In this document: positions 21,820 to 34,640 of the stretch, in pieces
Position numbering within the stretch: position 1 is the first letter of the stretch
Layout: the number at the start of each line of letters is the position of its first letter
Source of the DNA: Axinella damicornis
Lineage: Eukaryota; Porifera; Demospongiae; Axinellida; Axinellidae
Direction: 5' to 3'
Length of the DNA: 64,000 bases
Assembly (NCBI GenBank): GCA_963931865.1
Contig: OZ007509.1
Location: 19,746,227-19,810,226 of the forward strand
Program-made: the position numbers and the translations under genes
The notes under the pieces: model-generated
Told to the model about the DNA's origin: nothing
Databases searched by the model: none
What the model saw: the letters and a program-made list of their open reading frames with translations, nothing else

Positions 21820-24800
21820 TCACTCTTCGTGTGCAGGATCAGCAATGGTGACGTGGAATGGGCTACCGGGAACATGTACTCCTGACCACAGGACACTGAT
21901 CATGTAATCACCAGCGCAGATAGGGGTGTAGTGGGCATGAATGCAATTATTCTTATCAGGACGACCTAAATTGATGTTAAACCCCTTCTTTGGTCCTTTA
22001 ACTTGAAGTCCAAGGTGACCATAACCAGTGTCCGATAGTTGTATGATGAAGAATTGCTCTTGTCCAATTATTCCATCCGCAAGACCTTCGCCATATGCTT
22101 GGATGTTTTCAGGAGTGGGTGGTGCCACAACCTTCGTCTTAAAGGGACTTCCTATTACATTGAGGCCGTTGCAACGCACGTGGATTAGGTACTTCCCCAT
22201 TGCAGATGGTGTAACACTGCAGATATAATTCCTGCTGCCATCCTTTTGGACCTCTCCTTTATATGTGTGGTTTTTCGAGCAGGCAAGTATTTCCAGTGCC
22301 TCCCACGCTGGTGTCTTGCGGTTAACTGCTTTCACTCGGACTGTTATTGGTTTTCCGCAGTAGACTCTTTGTGGTGGATTTACGACACTGTATCGAGCCG
22401 CATTGACACAGAGGACAACGAAGGGGCTTCCATGGAGGTGCTGTTTGTCCCACTGAACCGATATCCTGTAAGTACCTAGCTTTGGGGGATTGTAGGTGAC
22501 TTCATATTGGGACTCTGTTGCTGCAGAGATTAATGGTTCAAGGATCCCTTCGTCCCCTTGTATGTCCACTGTGAGCTCTCCAGGGCCTGCGTTCTCTGCA
22601 TAGACAGTGAACATGTTTTCCTCTCCTACTTTTGCTGCCTTCAGGCCCTTTCCCTTTGCGTAGCAGCGTGACGGATCGGTTGCAACTAGCCTGTAAGGGG
22701 AACCCTGGATGTGATCATCATCGTACAGGATGCTGAGAAGGTACACTCCACACTTACGTGGATTGAAATCAACTTTGTACTCTTCTTGTGAGAGCTGGGT
22801 TGCGGTAACTGGAAGTTGTTCTCTACTTCCTTCAATCTCAACTGATGCTTTCATCTCTCCACACCTGAGAGCGAACTTGGGACAGTGGACTTGAACAGCA
22901 AGCCCTCCACACTCAGATTCCACATTCTCAACCGTGAAGTTATGGGGTTGTGGTTGTTGTGCAATCTCCAGATCATATGAGCTTCCCACTATGTCCTCAC
23001 CCATCCACTTTATGTGCAGCTTGTATGGACCTACTGTGCATGTATGGGGAGCGTGTATAGTACAGATGCAAGTACCATCATCAATTCTCTCAACTGTCCC
23101 TGGAAACTCTTCGCTTCTGCTGGAATTGACAAGCACGGTTAACCTCTTCTCTTCCCCTGCTTCTATTTCAGTGCCTTCTGCCACCAACTTCAGCTTGAGT
23201 GGCTTATCAACGTACGCCCCTCCAGATGGATTGGTGATGTGGAGATCTTCTGGGAAGATTCGTTTGCGACACTTCACCCTGCAAGGACTTCCAGGGATAT
23301 CCAGGTTTCCCCACTTCACAGAGATGCTGTAAAAGCCTTGCTTTGTGGGCTTGTAGGTTATCTGAAACACTTTCTCCGCTACTTCTGTAATACACGGTTC
23401 TAGTTCCTCTCCTTCCCCCTCTATGGATACTTTGAGTTGGGCTGCACCAGCTTTTTTCTCATTGACTAGGAATCGATTCTGCTCATTCAACCAGGCCTCA
23501 ATGGTGCCTTCACCCTCCATGCGAACCCTGGTGGAGTCACTGAGGGCAATCTTGAAAGGAGAGCCTGGAATGTGGACATGGTCGTACTTGATGATGATGG
23601 TGTAGTCTAGTCCCATTGAGGGGTTGAATTCGACATGGTAATGGTTGCTGTACGGATGGGTCATGAAGATAGGAAGGGTTTCCTTTGTGTCACAACTCTT
23701 CACCACCGCCATTAGTTTCCCCTTCCCAGCACCCTTGTTTGAGATGCAGAATATGACATCCTCGACGCTTACAGACATCTTCTGGCATTCAGGGGGCGTG
23801 TCTAGTAGGACACACTTTGAAGCATCTGAACGAGGGCTGAACTCAATTTTGAAAGGACTGCCAATGATGTGCTTCCCCCCAAACTTGACTGTTAACTCGT
23901 GCTTACCCGCTTCCTTTGGTTCAATTTCTAGCAAATACGAGTTCTTATCACCTTTGACACATGTGACACTGATGTCAGCACCGGTTTCTGGTTTGCAGGT
24001 GACCTCTGGAGACCCCCTTCCGAGATCCTTGCAGTGGAGCTTGAACGTACGGGACACCTCAACTCGAAACTCCTCATCATCAAGCTCAAGGCCCATAACT
24101 CCTTTGGTTCCTTTGCCTCCTCTCCTCTTTTCTTTTCGAGCCGGTTCGGAATGTTTCGTACCACTGCGGATATCATTATCATCCACAGCAAAGTCAATGT
24201 GACCTTCTGCTTTGTTTGCTGCTCTGACGGCTTTGCTGTAGCTCACAGCAAGTGGGCTTCCAGAGATTTCCTTGTCTTGGTGCAGTATGTGGAGACGGTA
24301 CAACCCTTCATCCTTGGGTTTCAGGGTGAGGTGGAATTGACCTTTGTGCAGCTGCTTGACTGGGACATCATGCTGGCTGTCTTGCTCTTTGTGGACAGCA
24401 AATGCCTTCAAGTGCCCCTTCCTGCAGTTGGCTGTCATGTTTATGAGGACGGGGATTCCAAATGGCACAACATGTATGTCTGTAACTTTGAACTTCAGTG
24501 GTGAGCTTGGGATGGGTTCATTGGCCCAGAGTAGGTTGAGAGTGTGAGTGCCCGGAGTAGCTGGAATGTAACCAACCTTCAAAACTTGACGCCTTTCAGG
24601 AATCGGCTTAACATGAGGGATTGCAGCTGTTCCTTCCCGTGAGACTGCTGTGACATTGAGGCTCCCTCTTCCTGCTTCTGCTGTATCAATTTCGAAGGAA
24701 ACCTCTTCATTGACGAGGCTGCTTTTGATTGGTGGACTGACCAGTCTGCATTTTGAAGCATCTGGTTTGCCTTTTGGAATGAGGGTAGTTGAAAATGGAG

Positions 24801-27146
24801 ACCCTGGAATGTGATTCTCTGCCCACAGGATACCAATACTATAGGTGTCTTCTTCTGGCGGTGTAAATACAACATTGTGCTTGTTAATCGGGTATTCCTT
24901 TACCGTCAAGGGAATATCTCCAACATTTTCCCCCTTGCAAGATGCTGTTAGCGTACCGGTGCCAGCCTCTGAGGTGTCAAAGCAGAGTTTGATCTGGTCT
25001 CCATCATTCAGATTGCCAGAAGGTTGCTCAAGAATGGTCACCTTGGAGGCATCTGGGGGGATGTTGCGCAAGTCCATAAAGAATGGCGATCCATTCACTT
25101 CTGTGTCATCGAAATAGATGGAAAGGGTGTATACGTCTTCTGCTGTTGGAGTGAATGTGAGGCCGTTTGGGTTATCATGGCTGCCCGTGAACTCAACATC
25201 CATTTCTCCTGACGTTTCTCCCCTGCATTTGGCAGTCAGCTTGCCAGTGCCAGCGTTACTGGCGTCAACGTCGAGGTGCGCTGGAACATGTGGTTCGCTG
25301 AACTCGGGTTCACCACACTTCACATTGTTGGGCTGAGCTATTGACTCCAGAGGGAACACAAAAGGAGAGCCTTGTATTGGTCTCTCATTGAAGCTCACTT
25401 CAAGGGTGTATACGTCACCTTTCACGGGGATGAAGGATACTTCATAGGTAGCAGTACATGTTGATCTAATCTGGTGTGTAATGTGGCCTGTCATCTCTCC
25501 TACGGCCTGTGCAGTGATTTCACCCCTTCCTGCTTCTGAAGTGTTGAAGATCAGGGACACTGGAAGACCTACCTTCTTAGTGGTGGTGGTGTCGGTAAGC
25601 TGGACATTGTAGGGGGTAAGGTCAACATGAAAAGGAGAGCCTTTGATATTATTCTCATTGATAAAAACTGCAAGGGAATACGTATCCTCTTCTTTGGCTT
25701 CAAACGTGATTCGGTACATGTTCGGAGCCAGAGTCGTGGTTTCAGCTGGAACATTGCCAACTTTGCTACCATTTACAAGTCCCTGGACCGTTTCACTGCT
25801 CTCTTCAGGGCACACTAGGTCTAGCCAGACCATCTCGCCACTTCCTGCTTTGCTTGGGATGTGAAGATCCATGACTTTTGGATGGAGTTTGGCATGATAG
25901 AATTGAATGAGGTACGTTGCTCTAGACAGTGGGTTGAGCTCTGGGTTGGTAAACTCCTCAGCTTCAAGTGTTGATTCTATCCCAAGGAGCTCTTCAGCTG
26001 CATCCATGCTAGTTCTGCAATTCTCCACTTCGTCTTCTGTGCTCGTATGCTTGTACTGGTCATAGGCGGGGAAGGCACTGGCTGATACCACATCAACCAG
26101 CATCCCAAGAGTTTCACTATTGACCCAATCTGTGGTGAAGTTTGTGACATTCTGGCTCGGGATTTGCTTCTGGATCCATGAGAGTAGGGCCTCTTGTCCT
26201 GGGGAGGCGGGGCCACAGAAGTAAGAGAGGTACGTCATCACCGATCGCTCATCTGGGCTTTCTGCCGCAAGATCATCTGGCTGCATGAGTTTGGGAATAC
26301 CCAACTGCTCTTCAGCTAGAGCCATTGCATTGCTGATATTCTCAATGGCGTTACTTGGTTCGAGAGTGGCATGGTTTGGAATGAGGCCAGGCTTGCAGTA
26401 GTCGACAAGGGCGGAGAGATTGATACCGTTGTTCCAATCGGTTGTGAAGTTGGAGATGTTTTTGTCTGGGAGAGTGGCTTTGATCCAGTCGAGCATGAGT
26501 GTTTTGGTTGTCTCACCTACCTGGTACCGCAGGATGAGGTGCCACAGTAGGCTGAGAATCTGCTCCAAGTTTTGCTCCAGAATGTCACTTGGGCCTGCGG
26601 TACATTTGATTGAGAGATTTTGTTGAGCTGATGACAACAGCATATATATATATATATAATGTTATCAGCATGACAATTATACAAGCTCAGTACGGTTGTG
26701 TATACAGCAAGTGCACAATGCAAAAACAAGGGGAGTGCTTATTCCAGTTACAAATGCTATACATTGACGTCGTGTAGGAGTAAAATCCTCAACAGGTTAA
26801 ATTTGTTTGCTTCAGTGGTTCGCAAGTATCATACTACATAGTGAAATCGATATTCCCTTAGTCTCATGTCGGAGTCAAGAGTCATAGACTATGGTCTTTT
26901 GAAGTCCTGTACGTGCAGCCGCATGCTCACTATGGTACATCCTTAACTAGTGGTTCTGTGCACTCCCACACAGGGCACAGAGTACAGGATAGAATTTAGG
27001 GCAGGCTTACATGGACTTTTTGTGTTGCTTTGTTCCTTACTTGATTTTCATTACTTTAAGTCCTCAATTGTCATCGATGCATGCCCGCAATAGCAGAAGC
27101 AAATATCAAATGGATGGTTTATTATCAAAACTGGAATCTGCAGGAT

Positions 27147-27182
<36 letters not shown>

Positions 27183-28461
27183 TTGAAATTTCACCCCCAA
27201 ACTGACAAGTTTGAGCTTTAAGACTCCCCGACACGAGCACTCCCACCATTGTTTACTCAACCTTCACTTCATATTTTATGTAGGAATGCAATTATCAATG
27301 CACCATAACAAGGAATGAATATTCTTTGTGCATGGAATGTCAACCACTTATACTGACTGGAGTATAGTTTGTATAACATCCTCTTGTTATACAAACCACT
27401 GGCACAGTTCTTGCATATCATGGAGGGTAGCTCCTGCCATACCCCAAAATGGAAGGCCCACAGCATTAATACTTCACCTCAAGTACGATAATGCTGGCCG
27501 TGGTGACTACTAAGTGAGTATGTGACTGATAATTTCCGCTATTTGCCTTTGGAAATGTATACTATTACCAGGGCTCACCCATATTGGCTATTGGCAGCTG
27601 CTCCTCATCTACCATGAAAGCAAAAGCGGTGCTGACATTCTCGCCTTGTTCGGAAGGTTGGGTTGGATTGACATGGCACCTGCAATAGTAAAATTAAAGC
27701 ACTGTCTTAAATGTGATAGCTATCTTTTCTGTGCATATCAATTTAGGTACGATTTCATGCACACCTTTGAGAGCTCATCAGTTGGCAGGAGATTCACCAA
27801 AATGTTCCAGTCAGGCTTGAATGGTGGCAGATGCTGGTAGTAATAGTGTAGTGCTCATGAGCTAAGAAAACAGTCCCTTGAATATTTCCGGGTAGCTAGC
27901 TTCAATAGGGGCTCGCAAGAGCCTGACAAGATGAATGTGCACTACTGCAAAATAACAGGCAGAGCTGTGGCTACTGCTGGGCATGTAGCTGCCACTCATT
28001 TGTTGTGCAACACAGCCTGACAAGTGTACCTGATCAATGACAGCTCCAACTAGTTCACTTTTTGACAAGAACAATAAAAGCTTGATGGAAGGCCTGAGAA
28101 CGTATACTATAGCTACCTCATCCTGGAAGTGTAATAGGGCTCTGGCTGGGCTTATTATTAGTGCAGCTATCCTCAGAAGACATGGAGAAAGATTCCTCTG
28201 AAGACACGCAGAAAGATTGAGGACTCACTGAATCTCCTTGTGGGACAGGACCTCCAGAAGTTTGATGAGCAGTACCCCCTCTCTGAGGTCAGTCTCAAGG
28301 TCAGTGACTTGGCATCCACTACCCACTAGCTTGTGGTTCATCCAGTTTGTAAAAGTCCTCCTCTGCACTGCTACCCATTCTTCACCTCCTGTTTCAACCT
28401 CTGTTTCCACATCCATGGCTTCCTCATCCCCACTCCCCTCACTCTTCCCTTCTTCAGACAT
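21820..28461 (-). CDS. Triple-CH filamin-like protein (Jitterbug type), copy 1
   Basis: Three exons, 28461-28229, 27679-27579 and 26594-21820, sum to 5109 nt (1702 residues) with matching phases 2 and 1. CH1 is split over the three exons: RTFTNWMNHKLVGSGCQVTD in exon 1, the middle helix in exon 2, and SDILEQNLEQILSLLWHLIL at the start of exon 3. CH2 (DWIKATLPDK...YLSYFC) and a third CH domain (LLSWIQKQIPSQNVTNFTTD...YLIQFYHA) follow. Then come about 14 immunoglobulin-like filamin repeats, each closed by a GSPF-type motif; one repeat has SSPL, one GSSY, one GSPC. Drosophila Jitterbug has three CH domains plus filamin repeats, so an actin-binding scaffold is likely. This is the most complete and most diverged array member: it keeps a first filamin repeat that the others have lost. 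No membrane segment or signal peptide is seen. It ends at HVTIADPAHEE. Confidence 0.88.
27149..27179. repeat. Poly-C tract (31 C) in copy 1 intron
   Basis: An uninterrupted C31 lies between exons 2 and 3 of filamin-like copy 1; on the gene's own strand it is poly-G. Confidence 0.9.
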
Positions 28462-29266
28462 GGCTCACAGTCACAATTGAGCTGATGTGTTGCAGAACAC
28501 GGAAAGCCTATAGCTGACTGTAACACAGCTTGCACTGGCTACCAACTTGAACTACAACTGAATGTGACTTCAGCTGGTTCCGGCTATTCACAGTAGCTAC
28601 TCTTGTTGTGCTAGTAGTAGAATGTTGATTATCCTCTAGTCACTCAACTCCTACACACGGGAGTATGCCTGCTACTCATATCACACAGAGGGATAATTAT
28701 GATGATGATGTCATTACTAACATGCACATAACTGTGGCCATGTTTGGTATTGCTGGCTTTGGTCAGTCGCTAGGCAACGATTGGATTTGAAATTAGGTAG
28801 CTAGCTATAGCTGTAGCTACATAGTGTGAGTACATAATTCACTGTGACATCACAATTGATGTGAATGCCTGAAGAGCTGTTAAACTCTGCATGCACTAGT
28901 TTCCATGACAAAATCATTGGTAACAAGCCTGTGAATGAACTTTGCACCCATGACCTTTGCACCCATGCATATAGCTGAGAAATATCATGTGTAAATTATG
29001 ATTATATGTACAACAAAAATTGCTGCTTTCAGATGAAGGAATGTTAGTAATTGTGATACAAACGATTTGTTAAAAAATGCCTGGGATTTGGACTTACACA
29101 TATCGGTAGTGTACCGATTGTTAAAATCTCTCATGTTTTATGTGGAAATAAATCTTACACAAATACATACAACAATGGACTCTCCCTCACGTCAGAGCAT
29201 TACTATGTCTCATGATCTGTGAACAGTGATGACACAACAGTTGAGAGTATTAATGAGCTGGTTATC
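28462..29266. other. Spacer between filamin-like copies 1 and 2
   Basis: There is no gene. It holds the promoter side of copy 1, which lacks the TATA/octamer pair seen at the other copies. It also has sequence related to the 3' flank of the other copies (TTGCTGGCTTTGG followed by CGCTAGGCAACG near 28750). Confidence 0.5.
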
Positions 29267-32200
29267 TCATAGAATCGAGGGGTTAAGATTGCAAGAGTCA
29301 ATAGTGATGTGAAAGGGGCTCCCGGGAATGTGCACTCCTGACCACAGGAGGCTGATGGTGTAGTCACCAGCATGGATGGGGGTATATCTTGCAAAGATGA
29401 GGCCATCCTCTTCACGACGGTTCATGCTAATGTGAAACCCTTCCTTCGGTCCTTCGGCCCGAAAACGAAGGTATCCATAGCCGGCATCTGATACCTGAAT
29501 TGTGAATAACTGCTCTTGACCAATTACTCCATTTGCAAGACCTTCACCGTACGCTCTGACATTCTCAGGGACAGGTGCTGGCATCACTTTTGTTTTGAAA
29601 GGACTTCCAGAGATATTGAGGCCATTACAACGTACGTGAATTTGGTATTTCCCCAACTCAGGTGGTAGAACGGTACAGATACAATACCCATCACTGCCTT
29701 CTCTGACTTCTCCTTTAAAAGTGTGGTTATCCTTCGAGCGAGCAAATATGTCAAGCTTCTCATAAGCTGGAGGCTTGTGACCTGCTGCGACTTGTACTCC
29801 AACCTTTATCGGTTTTCCAAGTGAGATCTTTCCTGGTGGATTTACCACACTGTACCTAGTGGCATCCACGCAGAGGACCTCAAAGGGGCTTCCTGGGATG
29901 TGTTTGTTGTCCCACTGAACTGATACATTGTACCTACCTAGTGCTGGAGGATTGTAGGTGACTTCATAACGGGTCTCACTTGCTGCAGAAATCAGTACTT
30001 CTTCGATTTGCTCGTCCCTTTCCATGTCCACCAGAAGTTCCCCAGTCCCTGCATTTTCTGTGCACACAATAAACTTGTTCTCCCTTCCAACTTGTGCTGC
30101 CGTCAAGCCCTTCCCTCTGGTATAGCACAGCGAGGCGTCTGTTGCAATGAGCCTAAAAGGAGACCCATGAATGTGATTGTCATCGTACAGGATGCTGAGA
30201 AGGTACTCCCCACATTTATGAGGATTGAACGTGATGTTGTATTCCTCATGGGACAGCTGTACTGCAGTAACGGGTAGTACTTCTGTGGTTGCTGGATTCT
30301 CAACTGATGCAGTCAACTCTCCACATCTGAATGCACATTTTGGACCGTTGACTCGAACCGCAATTGCTCCACCCTCCAATTCAGCAGCCCCAATTGTGAA
30401 ATCACTGGGTTCTGGTTGTTGTGCTACTTCCAAATCGAATGGGCTTCCAGGAATATGTTCTCCAGTCCACAGCATGTGCAACTCATACACACCCACTCTG
30501 GGAGGAGGGTCTATTGTACAGGCACAGGAGCCACTCTCACCCCTCTCAACCATCCCTGGAAACTCCTCACCCTCACTGGAGCGGACAAACACGGTGAACT
30601 TCTCTTCCTGATCAATTTCATTTCCTTTGGCTACCAATCTCAGTTTCAATGGTTTGCCAATGTAGGCCCCTGCAGATGAATTAGTAATGTGAATTTCAGA
30701 TGCTAGGATTCGTTTGCGACACTTGACCTGGAATGGACTGCCAGGAATGTTGAACTTTGCCCACTTCACAGAGACACTGTACATGCCACTTTTTGAGGGC
30801 TGGTAGCCTACCTCGAATATGGCCTCTGCAGGCATTGATATGTCTGGTTCATCAATCTCACCCTCTCCTTCCACAATCACTTCGAGTTGCCCTGGGCCTG
30901 CATCTTGTGCATTGACTATGAATCGATTCTGCTCGTTCAACCAGGCCTCAACGGTACCTTCACCCTCCATGCGACACTTGGAGGCATCACCAAGAAAAAG
31001 TTTGAATGGGGAGCCTAGGATGTTGACGTCATCATACTTGATGGTGAGGGTGTAGTCTGTTCCTTCTGACGGAGTGAATTCAACATGGTAGTGATGCTTC
31101 AAGGGCCGAGTTATGGAGACTGGAAGGGTCTCCTTCGTTGTGTTGCTTTTGACAACTGCTGTCAGTTTTCCTTTACCAGCACCCTTGTTTGAAACACAGA
31201 AAATGACGCTTTCTGCACCTGCAGACATCTTCTGACACTCAGGTGGGCTGTCTTCCAGAACACATTTTGAAGCATCTGACCGGGAACTGAACTGAACGTT
31301 GAAAGGACTGCCAAGGATGTGCTTGCCATTGAACTTCACTGATAGTTCATATTCGCCAGCTTCCTTAGGTGCAATCTCTACCCAGTGGGAGTTTTCTCCT
31401 GGAGCTGGTGAGAGGTTGATCTCTGCACCAGATGGGGGTTTGCAGGTGATCTCTGGAGCCTCCTTCCCCAGATCTTCACAGTGGAGTTTGAAAGAATGGG
31501 GCAACCCAACTCGGAACTTCTCATTCTGAAGGTTGAGACCAGTGACTGCTCCTCGTATGTTTCCCCATTTGAAGTGTGTTTTTCCTGTGGTAGCTCCTTT
31601 CCGGCTAACGCTGGGGAAAGTATTTAGTTCTCCATGAGAAGCATTGCCATTATCACCTTTTGTCGGTGTCACACTTTTGGATAAAACGGGTACAGACAGC
31701 GGGTCAATGGTGCTGGCAATGGCAGTCATTATGGTAGAATGCTTCATATCGGCAGAACCACCATCATCAAGGTCAACCAGCAAGGGATCCACGTGAAAGT
31801 CAATATGACCATCTTCCATGCTTATGGGTTTGATTGCTTTACTGCATTGTACATGTAGTGGGCTGCCTGGAAGTTCTTTGTCCTGGTGCAACACATGGAC
31901 GTGGTACAGTCCCTCATCATTGGGTTTGAAGGTCAGATGGAAGTGAGACTTCTCCAGCTTATCGATTTTCATTTCGTGCTGGGTGTTTTTCTCATGGTGA
32001 ATTGCATACACTTTCAAGTGCCTCTTTCTGCAGTGGGCTGTCATGTTCGTCACAATGGGGATTCCTAATGGCACTAGCTTTGCATCAATAACCTCAAAGC
32101 TCAGTGGAGAGCTGGGGATGGCTTTGTTAGCCCACAGAAGGTCAAAGGTGTGAGTGCCAGGGGTAGTCGGGGTGTACCTTACCTTGAAAACATGAGGTCT

Positions 32201-34594
32201 TTCTGGGATGGGCTCAATGTGAGTAGTCATGCTTTCTCCTTCCTGTGAGATTGCTGTGACAGTGAGGCTTCCCTTACCTGCCTGTGCCGTGTCAACTTCA
32301 AATGAAACCTCTTTGTTCACTGCATAGACGGCTGAGTCAGGTACACCAACTATCTTCCTCTCAAGGCTGGTTGGGGTAAGTGGGCTGACAATTTTGCACT
32401 TTAAAGCATCAGGCTTGTCCTTTTCAATGAGGTTGACTGCAAATGGAGACCCTGTAGACATCTTCTGACACTCGGGTGGGCTGTCTTCCAGAACACACTT
32501 TGAAGCATCTGACCGGGAACTGAACTGAACGTTGAAAGGACTGCCAAGGATGTGCTTGCCATTGAACTTAACTGATAGTTCGTATTTGCCAGCTTTCTTT
32601 GGTACAATCTCTACCCAGTGGGAGTTTTCTCCTGGAGCTGGTGAGAGGTTGATCTCTGCACCAGATGGGGGTTTGCAGGTGATCTCTGGAGCCTCCTTCC
32701 CCAGATCTTCACAGTGGAGCTTGAATGAGTGGGGCAACCCAACTTGAAACTTTTCATTCTCAAGGTTGAGACCAGTGACTGCTCCTCGTAGCTTTCTCCT
32801 TTTGAAGTTCATCTTCCCTGTGGGAGCTAGATCTGTTGGAGGCGCTTTGTCACCAACGTTTGGTTCTCCAGGAGAATAACTGCCATCTTGAACTTCAGTC
32901 GGTGTCACACTTTCAGGAGAAGGAACAATAATCTCAAAGATCAGTGGAGAGCTTGGGATAGTTTCGTTTGCCCACAGAATATCAAAGGTGTGAGTGCCAG
33001 GGGTAGTCGGGGTGTACCTTACCTTGAAAACGCGAGGTCTTTCTGGGATGGGCTCAATGTGAGGAGTCATGCTTTCTCCTTCCTGTGAGATTGCTGTGAC
33101 AGTGAGGCTTCCCTTACCTGCCTGTGCCGTGTCAACTTCAAATGAAATCGCTTTGTTCAGTGCATATACAGCTGAATTAGGTAGACCAACTATGCACTTT
33201 GAAGCATCAGGTGTGTCCTCCAGGGGGGTTACAAAAGGAGAACCTCGCACTGGTGTCTCAGCAATGTCCACCTCAAGCGTGTACACATCACCTTTGTCTA
33301 GCCAGGCCATCTCGCCACTTCCTGTTTTGCTTGGGATGTGAAGATCCATGACTTTTGGATGGAGTTTGGCATGATAGAATTGAATGAGGTACGTTGTTCT
33401 AGACAGTGGGTTGAGCTCTGGGTTGGCAAACTCCTCAGCTTTGAGTGTTGACTCTATTCCAAGGAGCTCTTCAGCTGCAGCCATGCTAGTTCTGCAATTC
33501 TCTACTTCATCTTCCTTGCTCGTATGCTTGTACTTGTCATAGGCGGGGAAGGCACTGGCTGATAGCACATTAACCAGCATCCCGAGAGCTTCACCATTGA
33601 CCCAATCTGTGGTGAAGTTTGTGACATTCTGGTTCAGGATTTGCTTCTGGATCCATGAGAGTAGGGCCTCCTGTCCCGGGGAGGCGGGGCTACAGAAGTT
33701 TGAGAGGTAGGTCATCACCGACCGCTCATCTGGGCTTTCTGCCGCAAGATCATCTGGCTGCATGAGTTTGGGAATACCCAGCTGATTTTCAGCTAGAGCC
33801 ATTGCATTGCTGATATTCTCAATGGCATTGCTTGGATCGAGAGTGGCATGGTTTGGAATGAGACCAGGCTTGCAGTAGTCGACAAGGGCAGAGAGATTGG
33901 TACCATTGTTCCAATCAGTTGTGAAATTGGAGATGTCCTTGTCTGGGAGAGTGGCATTGATCCAGTCGAGCACAAGTGTTTTGGTTGTCTCACCTACCTG
34001 GTACCGCAGGATGAGGTGCCACAGTAGGCTGAGAATCTGCTTCAAGTTTTGCTCCAGAATATCACTTGTGCCTGTGGTATAATTGATGGAGAGATCTTGT
34101 TGAATTGATGGCAACAGCAATCTGTTAAAATCTCTATGTATTTATAACCATCCATGGCCAGCCCTTATCCCAATAAACACACGACCACCAGCAGGTGGCA
34201 TATCACTGATATACAACCCAGTACTCCTGATTCATACATCCTCGACTCATGCAATTTAAGACCAACCAGTTATGCACCCTTAACAGGGAATTGAGTAGTC
34301 ATGAATCACAAAGTGTGTTTTAAAGTATAGGTCTATCCATTAACGAATCTCCGAACCAAGTCAATGGCCAATTGGGTAATTATATAACATCCACGTCTAC
34401 ACAAGTTGCACCAAACTTCTTCCTCTGTTTGCTATAGCTCACTGTAAAAGGAGAGTAGCTTGGACCAGACTCTGGTCACCTAAGTGCCTCCTCCATGCAC
34501 TGTAATCATGAGCACACAAGTACTTCTACTTTGATCATATCATAATTATATCGGAAAACCCATTAGGCTAGGTCAAGTTTAGTTCCAGGTAACT

Positions 34595-34640
<46 letters not shown>

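Noticed and set aside
22028..24547. Frames of up to 185 codons on the + strand opposite the filamin-like exons
   Set aside because: Shadows of the repeated coding sequence on the other strand; the same frames recur opposite every copy (for example MKGLPRMCLPLNFTDSS).
26595..26643. Start codon of the large filamin-like exon at 26643 (and at 34120, 49765)
   Set aside because: The coding sequence enters by splicing at 26594, 34071 and 49716. The CCGCAG/CCACAG acceptors are in phase with the upstream exons and restore a continuous CH1.
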